Origin: UBA4093 sp036676455
Lineage (GTDB): Bacteria; Cyanobacteriota; Sericytochromatia; S15B-MN24; UBA4093
Reading direction: 5' to 3'
Assembly: GCA_036676455.1 (NCBI GenBank)
Contig: JAKFCW010000140.1
Coordinates: forward strand, 1-20,950
DNA: 20,950 nucleotides
Shown here piece by piece: positions 6,163 through 15,204 of the stretch. The notes under the pieces were generated by a model. It saw only the letters and a program-made list of their open reading frames with translations. It did no database searches and was not told the DNA's origin. Position numbers and translations under genes: made by a program. Positions within the stretch are counted from its first letter, which is position 1, and the number at the start of each line of letters is the position of its first letter.

Positions 6163-7406
6163 TAGCTCGGAATGGGGACGGGCTGGGGATCGGCTGCCGC
6201 CTGGTCATTGAACTGGCCCTCGACGCGCGAGACCACGGCCGCCGCGAGCGAGTTGCCGATGACGTTGACGACCGTCCGGCCCATGTCCATGAAGCGGTCC
6301 ACGCCGGCGATGAGCGCGAGGCCCTCGACCGGAAGACCGGTGGACGACAGGGTGGCGGCGAGCACCACGAACGAGACCCCCGGCACCCCGGCGATGCCCT
6401 TGCTGGTGAGCATGAGGACCAGGATGATGGAAACTTGCTGCATGAAGCTGAGGTCGATCCCGTAGACCTGCGCGATGAAGACCACCGCGAGGCCCTGGTA
6501 CAGCGACGAGCCGTCCAGGTTGAAGGTGTAGCCGGTGGGCACCACGAACGAGACGATCGACTTGGGGCAGCCGAACTGCTCGAGCTTGGTCATGATCCGC
6601 GGCAGGACGGTTTCCGAGGAAGCCGTCGAGAAGGCCAGCAGCAGCTCCTCGGCGATCAGCTTCAGGAGCTTGAAGAACGGGATCTTGGCGAAGAAGGCGA
6701 TACCGCCGAGCACCACCAGCACGAAGGCGGCCATCGTCAGGTAAAGGATGAGCACCAGCTTGCCCAGCGGCAGCAGGACGCCCAGGCCGTACTTGCCGAT
6801 GGTGGCGGCGATCAGGGCGAAGACGCCGATGGGCGCGGCCTTCATGATCAAGTTGGTGAGCTTGAACATGGCCTCGGAGAGCGCATGCATGAAGTCCACG
6901 ATGGGCTTGCCGGCCTGTCCGACACCTGCTAGAGCCACCCCGAAGAGCACCGAGAAGAAGATGATCTGGAGCAAGTCTCCCTTGGCCGCACCCTCGAAGA
7001 TGTTGGTCGGAATGATGTGAAGCAGGGTGTCCGAGAAGCTATGGGCCTGGGCGGTGTATTGCGAGACGTCGGTCTTGGCCATGGTCTCGAGGTTCATGCC
7101 CGAGCCCACCTTGAAGAGGTTGGCCGAGGCCAGGCCCATGACGATGGCCACGGTCGTGACCAGCTCGAAGTAGAGCAGGGAGATGCCGCCGAGGCGTCCG
7201 ACCTTCTTGAGGTCTCCGACGCCCGCGACCCCCAGGATGACCGTCGCGAAGACGATGGGGACGACGATCATCTTGATCATGCGGATGAAGGCGTCGCCCA
7301 GGGGCTTCACCGCCTCTCCCCAGGTGGGGAAGAAGTGGCCGAAGAGGATGCCCAGGATCAGTCCGATCAGGATCTGAAGGGCCAAACCAGGTCGTTTGAG
7401 GTTCAT
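6162..7406 (-). CDS. Dicarboxylate/amino acid:cation symporter (GltP/DctA family)
   Basis: These inner-membrane trimeric carriers import glutamate, aspartate or C4-dicarboxylates with protons or sodium. The 414 residues show the full family map: helical hairpin 1 serine motif STASSETVLP near 260-269, TGYTFNLDGSSLYQ near 291-303 (the family's NMDGT position), hairpin 2 SKGIAGVPG near 335-343, and the substrate-site helix DRFMDMGRTVVNVIGNSLAA near 370-389 with Asp, Arg and Asn in place. I start at the ATG 7404-7406, which has GGAG five bases upstream; this excludes an unlike upstream extension. The hxlR regulator ends 77 bases upstream on the same strand, so co-transcription and local control are likely. 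NLDG instead of NMDG, and the exact substrate, cannot be interpreted from sequence alone. Confidence 0.93.
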   Translation of the reverse strand: MNLKRPGLALQILIGLILGILFGHFFPTWGEAVKPLGDAFIRMIKMIVVPIVFATVILGVAGVGDLKKVGRLGGISLLYFELVTTVAIVMGLASANLFKVGSGMNLETMAKTDVSQYTAQAHSFSDTLLHIIPTNIFEGAAKGDLLQIIFFSVLFGVALAGVGQAGKPIVDFMHALSEAMFKLTNLIMKAAPIGVFALIAATIGKYGLGVLLPLGKLVLILYLTMAAFVLVVLGGIAFFAKIPFFKLLKLIAEELLLAFSTASSETVLPRIMTKLEQFGCPKSIVSFVVPTGYTFNLDGSSLYQGLAVVFIAQVYGIDLSFMQQVSIILVLMLTSKGIAGVPGVSFVVLAATLSSTGLPVEGLALIAGVDRFMDMGRTVVNVIGNSLAAAVVSRVEGQFNDQAAADPQPVPIPS

Positions 7407-7483
7407 GCTCACTCCATCGTGATGCTGTGGGGGTGGGGAGGGCGGGGGTGACGGGCGGCTGGGGCAGAGGCCGCGGCCCCTCG

Positions 7484-7828
7484 CTAATTCGAAACCATGG
7501 AGGGTTGGGCCTGGGACGCGTCGGTGGCCCAGTGGTCCCCCCAGCGGCGCATGGCCTCCAGGATCTCCCAGAGGCTCTGCCCCTTGTCGGTGAGCGCGTA
7601 CTCCACGCGCGGCGGGACCTCGGGAAAGACAGTCTTGGTGATGATCCCTTCGCCTTCGAGCTCCTTGAGGCGATCCGAGAGGGTCTTCGGGCTCACGCCC
7701 TCCAGCGAGGTCATCAGCTCCCCGAAACGCTTGGTTCCGGTGAAGAGGTCTCTGAGGACCAGCAAGGTCCACTTCCCGCCGATGATTCGCAGCGTGCGCT
7801 CGACCGGGCAATCGGAAACGGTTCTCAA
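7484..7828 (-). CDS. HxlR/DUF24-family winged-helix transcriptional regulator
   Basis: HxlR-family proteins are small dimeric DNA-binding repressors or activators. The 114 residues contain the conserved N-terminal cysteine (Cys7 in SDCPVERTL), GGKWTLLVLRDLFTGTKRFGEL near 18-39, the recognition helix region GVSPKTLSDRLKELEGEGII near 44-63, and the wing PPRVEYALTDKG near 72-83. In Bacillus YodB/HypR relatives this cysteine senses quinones or disulfide stress; transfer of that role here is inference. The start is TTG at 7826-7828, supported by AAGGAG seven bases upstream; no in-frame ATG or GTG suits. The symporter gene lies 77 bases downstream, and a promoter with an embedded palindrome lies upstream. 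Confidence 0.9.
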   Translation of the reverse strand: MRTVSDCPVERTLRIIGGKWTLLVLRDLFTGTKRFGELMTSLEGVSPKTLSDRLKELEGEGIITKTVFPEVPPRVEYALTDKGQSLWEILEAMRRWGDHWATDASQAQPSMVSN

Positions 7829-7918
7829 CGACGGTCTCCTTCTCGGATGGTGCTCATGAAGCGCGATTCACGCTCTCGAAAGCGGGCCTGGGCGCCGGGC
7901 TCTCTTCTCCGCTTGGTC

Positions 7919-7948
7919 AGTGTAGCGCCTGAGGCGCCCTGTGGGCAA
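7919..7948 (-). promoter_or_regulatory. hxlR promoter with operator-like palindrome in the spacer
   Basis: On the minus strand TTGCCC (7943-7948) and TACACT (7919-7924) are 18 bases apart. The spacer holds GCGCC-TGA-GGCGC (7925-7937), a perfect palindrome that abuts the -10. A regulator bound there would block this promoter and would also cover the -35 zone of the divergent promoter at 7954-7962. Autoregulation by HxlR is a reasonable inference. Confidence 0.55.
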
Positions 7949-7953
7949 ATCTC

Positions 7954-7962
7954 TGCTATCAT
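7954..7962 (+). promoter_or_regulatory. Extended -10 for a possibly leaderless transcript
   Basis: TGCTATCAT is a strong extended -10 (TG-C-TATCAT). The hexamer ends at 7962, so transcription should begin at about 7969-7970, at or one base before the A of the ATG at 7970. No Shine-Dalgarno is present upstream of that ATG. Confidence 0.5.
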
Positions 7963-7969
7963 GTGCGCC

Positions 7970-8872
7970 ATGAGCAAGCCATCACTCGCCGCCAACCCCA
8001 CGGATCTGCCCTGCCCTCGCTGCAAGAGCCGCATGTCGGCCGTTCCCTATTCTCCCCGCATGACGCTCGTTTACTGTCCGGAATGTGGCTGGAACCTGAA
8101 GGGCACGGCGCGCCTGCTGCGCAACCGGAATCTACGGTACTTCGCGGCCTCGTTTCTCCTGATTCCGCTGGCCCTTCCCATCTTCGCGATCTTCCATCGC
8201 CTGGATCCGATTCTCGGCTACCTGATGGACATGTTCTTCATCCTCATGCTCTTCATCCCCGCGATGATCCGCGCCCGCCGAAACGAGCAAGCCGCCCTGC
8301 GGCTGGATCGTATCCAGCCGAGCCGTCCGCTGCGCCCCGAGACCGACTGGAAAGTCGAGCCCGAGCTGGCCCTCCCGGTGCCCCGCCCGGTGCAGGGTAG
8401 CGGCAACATCGCCTCGGTCGCGCTCCTCGTCGGAGCGATTCGCCTGCTGGCCGGCGTCGTCATGGCGGCCCTCCTCTTCTCGCTGCCGCCCATCGCGGCT
8501 TTCATGGGAGGAGCCACGCAGTTCGTTGCCCTGCTCGTCCTCGTGGCCTCCATCCCCCCCTTCCTGGGCTTCCTGACCTTCCTGGTCGTCTACACCCGGC
8601 GCCAGCGCACGATCGTCGCCCATGGCACGCCCATCCGCGCCGAGGTGACCCGCCAGGAGACCTTCATGCGGCGCCTGCGCGAGGCCGAGGGCTGGACCCT
8701 CGACACGCGCTACCGCTACGTCTTCGAGGACAGCCAGGGACGCTCTTACGCAGGAACCGGGCGTGAGGAAGGCCGGGCGATCGCCGAAGGTGACGCCGTC
8801 ACGGTCCTCACCCTGCCCGACGATCCCACGAGCAACCTCGCCTACCGCGGCGCCCTCTACCGCGCCGGCTAA
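7970..8872 (+). CDS. Zinc-ribbon, four-helix membrane protein with DUF3592-like C-terminal domain
   Basis: The function is unknown. The 300 residues comprise an N-terminal zinc ribbon with CPRC (15-18) and CPEC (36-39), two membrane helices near 53-75 and 79-98, a polar linker with Pro and Arg, and two more helices near 145-170 and 178-208. A C-terminal soluble domain follows. The C-terminal pattern (GTPIRAEVTRQET, then RYRYVFEDSQGRSYAG, then AEGDAVTVLTLPDDPTSNLAY) resembles DUF3592, a small beta-rich domain found beside membrane helices. I prefer the ATG at 7970 over one at 7961 because the -10 element covers the earlier codon. It is divergent from hxlR, sharing 141 bases of regulatory DNA. 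The ribbon would face the cytoplasm if both helix pairs cross the membrane. Confidence 0.75.
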   Translation: MSKPSLAANPTDLPCPRCKSRMSAVPYSPRMTLVYCPECGWNLKGTARLLRNRNLRYFAASFLLIPLALPIFAIFHRLDPILGYLMDMFFILMLFIPAMIRARRNEQAALRLDRIQPSRPLRPETDWKVEPELALPVPRPVQGSGNIASVALLVGAIRLLAGVVMAALLFSLPPIAAFMGGATQFVALLVLVASIPPFLGFLTFLVVYTRRQRTIVAHGTPIRAEVTRQETFMRRLREAEGWTLDTRYRYVFEDSQGRSYAGTGREEGRAIAEGDAVTVLTLPDDPTSNLAYRGALYRAG

Positions 8873-8902
8873 CCTCCCGCGTCCTGAGCCTCTGAAGCGC
8901 CG

Positions 8903-8922
8903 AGCGTTCATTCAGCGTTCAT
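8903..8922 (+). promoter_or_regulatory. 11-nt direct repeats, PhoP-box-like
   Basis: AGCGTTCAT occurs at 8903-8911 and again at 8914-8922, a period of 11 bases. Tandem 11-base units with a GTTCA core are the known form of Streptomyces PhoP boxes and fit OmpR/PhoB-type dimer binding. The repeats sit about 45-65 bases upstream of the start site predicted from the -10 at 8955-8960, a usual activator position. Confidence 0.4.
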
Positions 8923-8951
8923 AAGCTGGAAAAAGGGAATCCGCCCCCATG

Positions 8952-8960
8952 TGCTAGGAT
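8952..8960 (+). promoter_or_regulatory. Extended -10 for the murein hydrolase pair
   Basis: TGCTAGGAT (TG-C-TAGGAT) lies 54 bases before the transglycosylase ATG. The sequence 17 bases upstream (AAAGGG) is a poor -35, consistent with activator dependence or an extended -10 mechanism. Confidence 0.5.
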
Positions 8961-9013
8961 GGATCCGTTCAAGCGAGGGTTAAGCCTTCGCTGACGAAAG
9001 GAGGACTCCGCGC

Positions 9014-9505
9014 ATGCTGACTCGCACGCTGGTGACCCGCGCGACCATGGCCCTGGCTCTCTGCCTCGCCCTCGTCGCCCCTGCGACGGCCAAGCCGACC
9101 CCCGATCCGATTTACTCGTACATCGCCCAGCACGCCGGGAGCGCCAAGGCCAAGGCCTACGCCCCGATCGTCAACGCCAAGGCGGCGAAGTTCAAGCTTC
9201 CCCCGATGCTCATCGCCAAGATCATCAAGCTCGAATCCGACTTCAATCCCCGCGAAACCAGCCACAAAGACGCCCTGGGCCTGATGCAGATCCGCAAGGG
9301 CCACGCCAAGCGCGGCGAGAACCTCTACGACCCGGCCACCAACATCGAGTTCGGCTGCCGGATCCTGCGCGAGTACGTCGACGAGTTCGACGGCGACCTG
9401 CACCGCGGCCTGTCGGCCTACTTGCACGGCCCCATCTACGTCGCCAACCGCGGCGTCCGCAGCACGCGCTACAGCCGCATGCTCCTCGGCGACCCCAAGA
9501 AGTAA
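9014..9505 (+). CDS. Short secreted lytic transglycosylase (SLT/GEWL fold)
   Basis: Lytic transglycosylases cleave the glycan strands of peptidoglycan in the periplasm. The 163 residues start with a signal peptide (hydrophobic core TMALALCLALVAPATA, cleavage likely after ATA near residue 26). The SLT core follows: catalytic Glu74 in IKLESDFNPRETSHKDALGLMQI (about 71-93, in the family's ES...GLMQ pattern), NIEFGCRILREYVDEF near 110-125, and SAYLHGP near 134-140 in place of the usual AYNAGP. The domain is compact and lacks other modules. AAAGGAGG precedes the ATG by nine bases. The next gene, an M23 peptidase, starts one base after its stop codon, so the two hydrolases are produced together and could cut both glycan and peptide bonds. 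Confidence 0.88.
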   Translation: MLTRTLVTRATMALALCLALVAPATAKPTPDPIYSYIAQHAGSAKAKAYAPIVNAKAAKFKLPPMLIAKIIKLESDFNPRETSHKDALGLMQIRKGHAKRGENLYDPATNIEFGCRILREYVDEFDGDLHRGLSAYLHGPIYVANRGVRSTRYSRMLLGDPKK

Positions 9506-9506
9506 C

Positions 9507-10316
9507 GTGCGCAGCATCGACGTCTCCTTCAAGACGCTCGCGCTGCTGAGACCCGATCTCAGCCTGCCCGCTTACCTGGGCTTGCCTCCGCGCTGGCCGC
9601 TGGCCCCGGTCTACGCCTACTTCGACCGGACCTGCCGCGAGCAGGCCTACCCCATGGTCTTCGCGGTCACCTCCTGCCGGGACTGGCGCGGCAGCCAGCG
9701 CACCTACGACAAGCACACGGGAACGGACTTCGTCGTCCCCGTCGGCACGCCCGTGGTGGCAGCCGCCCGCGGCCGCGTCCTGCGGGTCGACTGGGAGCCC
9801 GTGGGCGGACACTTCCTCTGGCTGGATCACGGCGCCGGCTACGCCACCACCTACCATCACCTGAGCCAGGTCAACGTCGCCGAGGGGGCCACCGTCGAGC
9901 GCGGAGAACCCATCGCCCGCAGCGGAGCCTCCGGCTCGGCCATCGAGCGCTTCTGGCCCTGGGTCCCCCCCCACCTACATTTCAGCCTCCTCGTGGACGG
10001 CGTCCCAATCGACCCCTACGCCTGCGAGACCGATCCCGGAACTCCGGGTTTCTGGGAAGGCGGACGCCCCTTGCCCTGCGACGCGACCGCGGCGCGCGAT
10101 CCGGACCTGCCCATGGACCTCGTTTCCAGGGACGACGTGCTCGACACCTTCCGCCGGGATCCCGTGCTGGGCCCCAACTTCGTCCCTCCCCTCTCGGTGA
10201 TCGCCCCCGAGCGCTTCAGCCACGGGCCGGGATGGCGAAATTTCACCGACCGCCCGCTCCTGGGGCTGAGCCTGCCCTTCCGCAAGCGCGAAGTCGCGGG
10301 CATCTGGGAAGGCTGA
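9507..10316 (+). CDS. M23-family (LytM-like) zinc metallopeptidase domain protein
   Basis: M23 enzymes cut peptide cross-links of peptidoglycan. The 269 residues carry the zinc motif HTGTDFVVPVGTPV (His70, Asp74), TYHHLSQVNVAEGATVERGEPIA near 115-137 with the catalytic-position His in HHLS, and PHLHFSLLVDG near 155-165 with both histidines. All metal and catalytic positions appear present. The N-terminal 60 residues and the C-terminal 100 residues are not familiar. No signal peptide or membrane helix is apparent, which is odd for this family. Translation starts with GTG at 9507, one base after the transglycosylase stop, so coupling is likely; the first in-frame ATG comes 50 residues later. 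Export by another route, or an intracellular substrate, are both open. Confidence 0.85.
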   Translation: MRSIDVSFKTLALLRPDLSLPAYLGLPPRWPLAPVYAYFDRTCREQAYPMVFAVTSCRDWRGSQRTYDKHTGTDFVVPVGTPVVAAARGRVLRVDWEPVGGHFLWLDHGAGYATTYHHLSQVNVAEGATVERGEPIARSGASGSAIERFWPWVPPHLHFSLLVDGVPIDPYACETDPGTPGFWEGGRPLPCDATAARDPDLPMDLVSRDDVLDTFRRDPVLGPNFVPPLSVIAPERFSHGPGWRNFTDRPLLGLSLPFRKREVAGIWEG

Positions 10317-10402
10317 TGCTCAAGGTCCGCCCGGCGCCTGTGCGGGCCGCCTCGGCGTGATAGGATCGCCTCCAGTCGCGAGACGAAGAGGAGGAACCGA
10401 GT

Positions 10403-10783
10403 ATGCCTGACCGGGCCATGGGATGGGATCTGGAAATTCCCGTCGAAGATCTCGCCAAGCGAGCCGACCTCTCGCTTCCCCTCAAGGACGACCAGCTGAA
10501 GCAATGCGGCGATAAGCAGCGCATCGGTCGCGGCGAACCCACCTACACCGACCGCAACGAGGTGCGCGACCTCCCGCGCATGCAGCCGAGCATCGAGAAC
10601 CGCATGGCCAAACATGAAGCCGTCATCCAGGCCATGCAGGCGGGTGCCACCGGATCCATGGGCTGCCAGGCCGACCCGACCTGCGGCGAGCCGTTCTCGC
10701 CTCCCGTCGATATCCCGTTCGGCGACATCCTGGCCGAGGAGTTCTGCGACTCCTCGCAGCCCCCGTCGTCTAAGACGCCCTGA
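10403..10783 (+). CDS. Small hydrophilic protein of unknown function
   Basis: I do not recognise this 126-residue protein. The start ATG has a strong Shine-Dalgarno (AGAGGAGGAA, ending six bases upstream), and the coding frame has the same GC-rich third positions as its neighbours, so I believe it is real. It is hydrophilic, has no signal peptide or membrane helix, and has four cysteines, two of them six residues apart in GCQADPTCGEPF. The middle (RNEVRDLPRMQPSIENRMAKHEAVIQAMQ) is probably helical. TAGGAT about 40 bases upstream (10360-10365) may be its -10. It ends in a Ser/Pro-rich tail. The role is unknown, and the cysteines could bind metal or form disulfides. Confidence 0.65.
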   Translation: MPDRAMGWDLEIPVEDLAKRADLSLPLKDDQLKQCGDKQRIGRGEPTYTDRNEVRDLPRMQPSIENRMAKHEAVIQAMQAGATGSMGCQADPTCGEPFSPPVDIPFGDILAEEFCDSSQPPSSKTP

Positions 10784-10825
10784 AGCGCGAAAAAAATAAA
10801 TAAATGCGCCTCCACGCAAGATCCA

Positions 10826-10880
10826 TGCCAAGTGTTCGATAAGTATTAAACAACAGTTAAGAAATCCTTTCGTCTTGGCA
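10826..10880. repeat. Inverted repeat around an AT-rich segment upstream of the HhH lipoprotein
   Basis: TGCCAAG (10826-10832) and CTTGGCA (10874-10880) face each other across 41 AT-rich bases (for example AAGTATTAAACAACAGTTAAG). The 10784-10906 gap is the most AT-rich part of the window and probably contains the promoter for the gene at 10907. I cannot fix a -10/-35 pair with confidence. Confidence 0.35.
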
Positions 10881-10906
10881 CGATTGCGTTTGCGTAGGAG
10901 GTCTCC

Positions 10907-11461
10907 ATGGCGCGCTTCAAGTCCCTCGTCGTCGGCAGCATGCTTCTTGCCTCCCTCGGGTTGCTCGCGGGCTGCGGCACTCCGGCGCCGGCCGGGAACC
11001 TCGCCAACGTCGAGGCCCTCGAGAGCGGCATCGTCGAGGCGGATCGCGCCTACAAGATCGAGGACGTGCTGGGGATTGGCCCGGTCTACGGCGCCAAGCT
11101 GCGCGAAGCCGGCGTCACCAACACCGACAAGCTGCTCAACGCGACCAAGACCCGCTACCAGCGCCAGAAGCTGGCCGAAACCACCGGCATTCCCTACAAG
11201 CTGGTCCTGGCCTGGGCCCAGAAGGTCGAGATCATGACGATCAAGGGCATCGGCCCGCGCCAGAGCAACCTGCTCGCCTCCATCGGCATCACCTCCGCCA
11301 AGGAGCTAGCCCGCCGCGTTCCCGCCAACCTCCACGACCGCCTGGGCGTCGCCAACACCTTCACCCCCAAGTTCGTCGACCGCACCCCGACCCTCGCCAC
11401 CGTCGGCAAGTGGATCGATGGCGCGAAGGCCCTCCCCATGGGCATCTCCAACGACGAATAA
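10907..11461 (+). CDS. Lipoprotein with DUF4332-like helix-hairpin-helix motifs
   Basis: The 184 residues begin with a lipoprotein signal ending LLAGC (Cys23). The body has two helix-hairpin-helix hairpins: IEDVLGIGPVYGAKLREAG near 51-69 and IKGIGPRQSNLLASIG near 112-127. Each is followed by a helix of the kind seen in DUF4332 proteins (NTDKLLNATKTR, then SAKELARRVPANLHDRL). HhH motifs usually contact the DNA backbone or other proteins. Placing them on a lipoprotein puts them outside the cytoplasm, where the ligand is uncertain; extracellular DNA or a protein partner are both possible. AGGAGG lies five bases before the ATG. The gene ends at a very strong terminator and appears to be transcribed alone. 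Confidence 0.82.
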   Translation: MARFKSLVVGSMLLASLGLLAGCGTPAPAGNLANVEALESGIVEADRAYKIEDVLGIGPVYGAKLREAGVTNTDKLLNATKTRYQRQKLAETTGIPYKLVLAWAQKVEIMTIKGIGPRQSNLLASIGITSAKELARRVPANLHDRLGVANTFTPKFVDRTPTLATVGKWIDGAKALPMGISNDE

Positions 11462-11476
11462 GCCAAACGACGCATC

Positions 11477-11514
11477 GCGCGAGGCCGGGGTCACCCGGCC
11501 TCGCGCCGTTTTCT
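11477..11514 (+). terminator. Strong intrinsic terminator
   Basis: A perfect 13-base GC-rich stem (GCGCGAGGCCGGG, 11477-11489, with CCCGGCCTCGCGC, 11494-11506) closes a GTCA tetraloop and is followed by CGTTTTCT. It lies 15 bases after the stop codon of the HhH lipoprotein gene. Confidence 0.9.
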
Positions 11515-11584
11515 CCGCCCTCCCTTCCACGGGCGACTCCGGGCGAAACTTCCAATCGTTTTTGATGGCGGCGCGCTAGCTCGC

Positions 11585-11613
11585 TTGACTCTCGCTTGGT
11601 AGGTTTTGAGCAC
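11585..11613 (+). promoter_or_regulatory. Candidate promoter for the outer-membrane protein gene
   Basis: TTGACT (11585-11590) is followed 17 bases later by GAGCAC (11608-11613). The -35 is near consensus; the -10 is poor. The same arrangement, TTGACA-17-GAGCAT, precedes the lipid operon at 12266. A TAGGTT at 11600 lies too close to TTGACT to be its partner. Confidence 0.35.
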
Positions 11614-11643
11614 GCGGAGTCGCTTCATCGAAAGGAGGCCGCC

Positions 11644-12225
11644 ATGTCGCGTCAGACCCTCTTGGGAGGGTTAGCCCTCTCGCTGGCCATGCTCATGCTG
11701 GCCCAGCCCGCCTCGGCCAAGGTAAACCGCGATCTGAGCGGCCTGGACGTCCACCGGCTCGACCAGAGCATGGGGCAGGGCGGCCCGGAGTTCAAGGCGC
11801 TCTACAACACCCAGGATCAGTTCGGCATGCTGGTGGGGGGGCGTGGCGTCGGCTACATGAGCAATGCCTTCTACCTCGGAGCAGCCGGCTACGGCGGCAC
11901 CCTGAGCCGCCTCGGCCATACCGAGACCAACCTCGCCTACGTCGGCATGGTCGCGGGCCTCGAAAACAAAATCCTTCCCGGCTGGGGCTACGACGTGAGC
12001 CTTCTGGTGGGCGGTGGGGCCACCGGCACCAGCGATACCGATCTCAGGAGCAGCATGGTCCTCGAACCTCGGGCCTCGCTCTCCAACTACTTCGGCGGCG
12101 GCGTGCGCACGGCCCTCAGCGCGGGATACCTCTACTTCCCCAACGCCAACTGGTTGTCCGGCCCGACCGTTGGGCTTCGGGTCGAGTTCAAGACCCTCTC
12201 GCTGAGCGCCCCCGTGGACGACTAG
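11644..12225 (+). CDS. Secreted protein, probable small outer-membrane beta-barrel
   Basis: No named family is recognised. The 193 residues start with a signal peptide (hydrophobic LLGGLALSLAMLMLA, cleavage after ASA near residue 26). From about residue 58 the sequence alternates small and aromatic residues in strand-like runs separated by turns: GMLVGGRGVGYMSNAFYLGAAGYGG, LAYVGMVAGLENKI, YDVSLLVGGGATG, VLEPRASLSNYFGGG, RTALSAGYLYFP, and a final VGLRVEFKTLSL. This fits an eight-strand or partial barrel, although the last residue is Asp, not the usual Phe. AAAGGAGG lies five bases before the ATG at 11644; an ATG at 11596 would put 16 polar residues before the signal. It implies an outer membrane. 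Confidence 0.72.
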   Translation: MSRQTLLGGLALSLAMLMLAQPASAKVNRDLSGLDVHRLDQSMGQGGPEFKALYNTQDQFGMLVGGRGVGYMSNAFYLGAAGYGGTLSRLGHTETNLAYVGMVAGLENKILPGWGYDVSLLVGGGATGTSDTDLRSSMVLEPRASLSNYFGGGVRTALSAGYLYFPNANWLSGPTVGLRVEFKTLSLSAPVDD

Positions 12226-12265
12226 ATCGGTTGCGACCGACGAGCCGCAGGCACTCGGGTTTGCG

Positions 12266-12294
12266 TTGACATCCCCGCCCCTCCCCGCGAGCAT
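12266..12294 (+). promoter_or_regulatory. Candidate promoter of the lipid operon
   Basis: TTGACA (12266-12271) is a perfect -35; GAGCAT (12289-12294) lies 17 bases later and is a weak -10. Transcription would start near 12301, giving a leader of about 26 bases that includes the GAGGAGG ribosome binding site. No intrinsic terminator separates the previous gene, so read-through is also possible. Confidence 0.4.
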
Positions 12295-12326
12295 GTCGCC
12301 AGACGGCATGGCCGCGAGGAGGGGCG

Positions 12327-15203
<2,877 letters not shown>

Positions 15204-15204
15204 G

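Noticed and set aside
6162..7811. Extension of the symporter frame to 549 residues
   Set aside because: The extra part is an out-of-frame shadow of hxlR. The family N-terminus and ribosome binding site fit the ATG at 7404-7406.
7825..8034. Minus-strand small frame upstream of hxlR (69 residues)
   Set aside because: It covers the hxlR promoter and the start of the zinc-ribbon gene and has no ribosome binding site or family signal.
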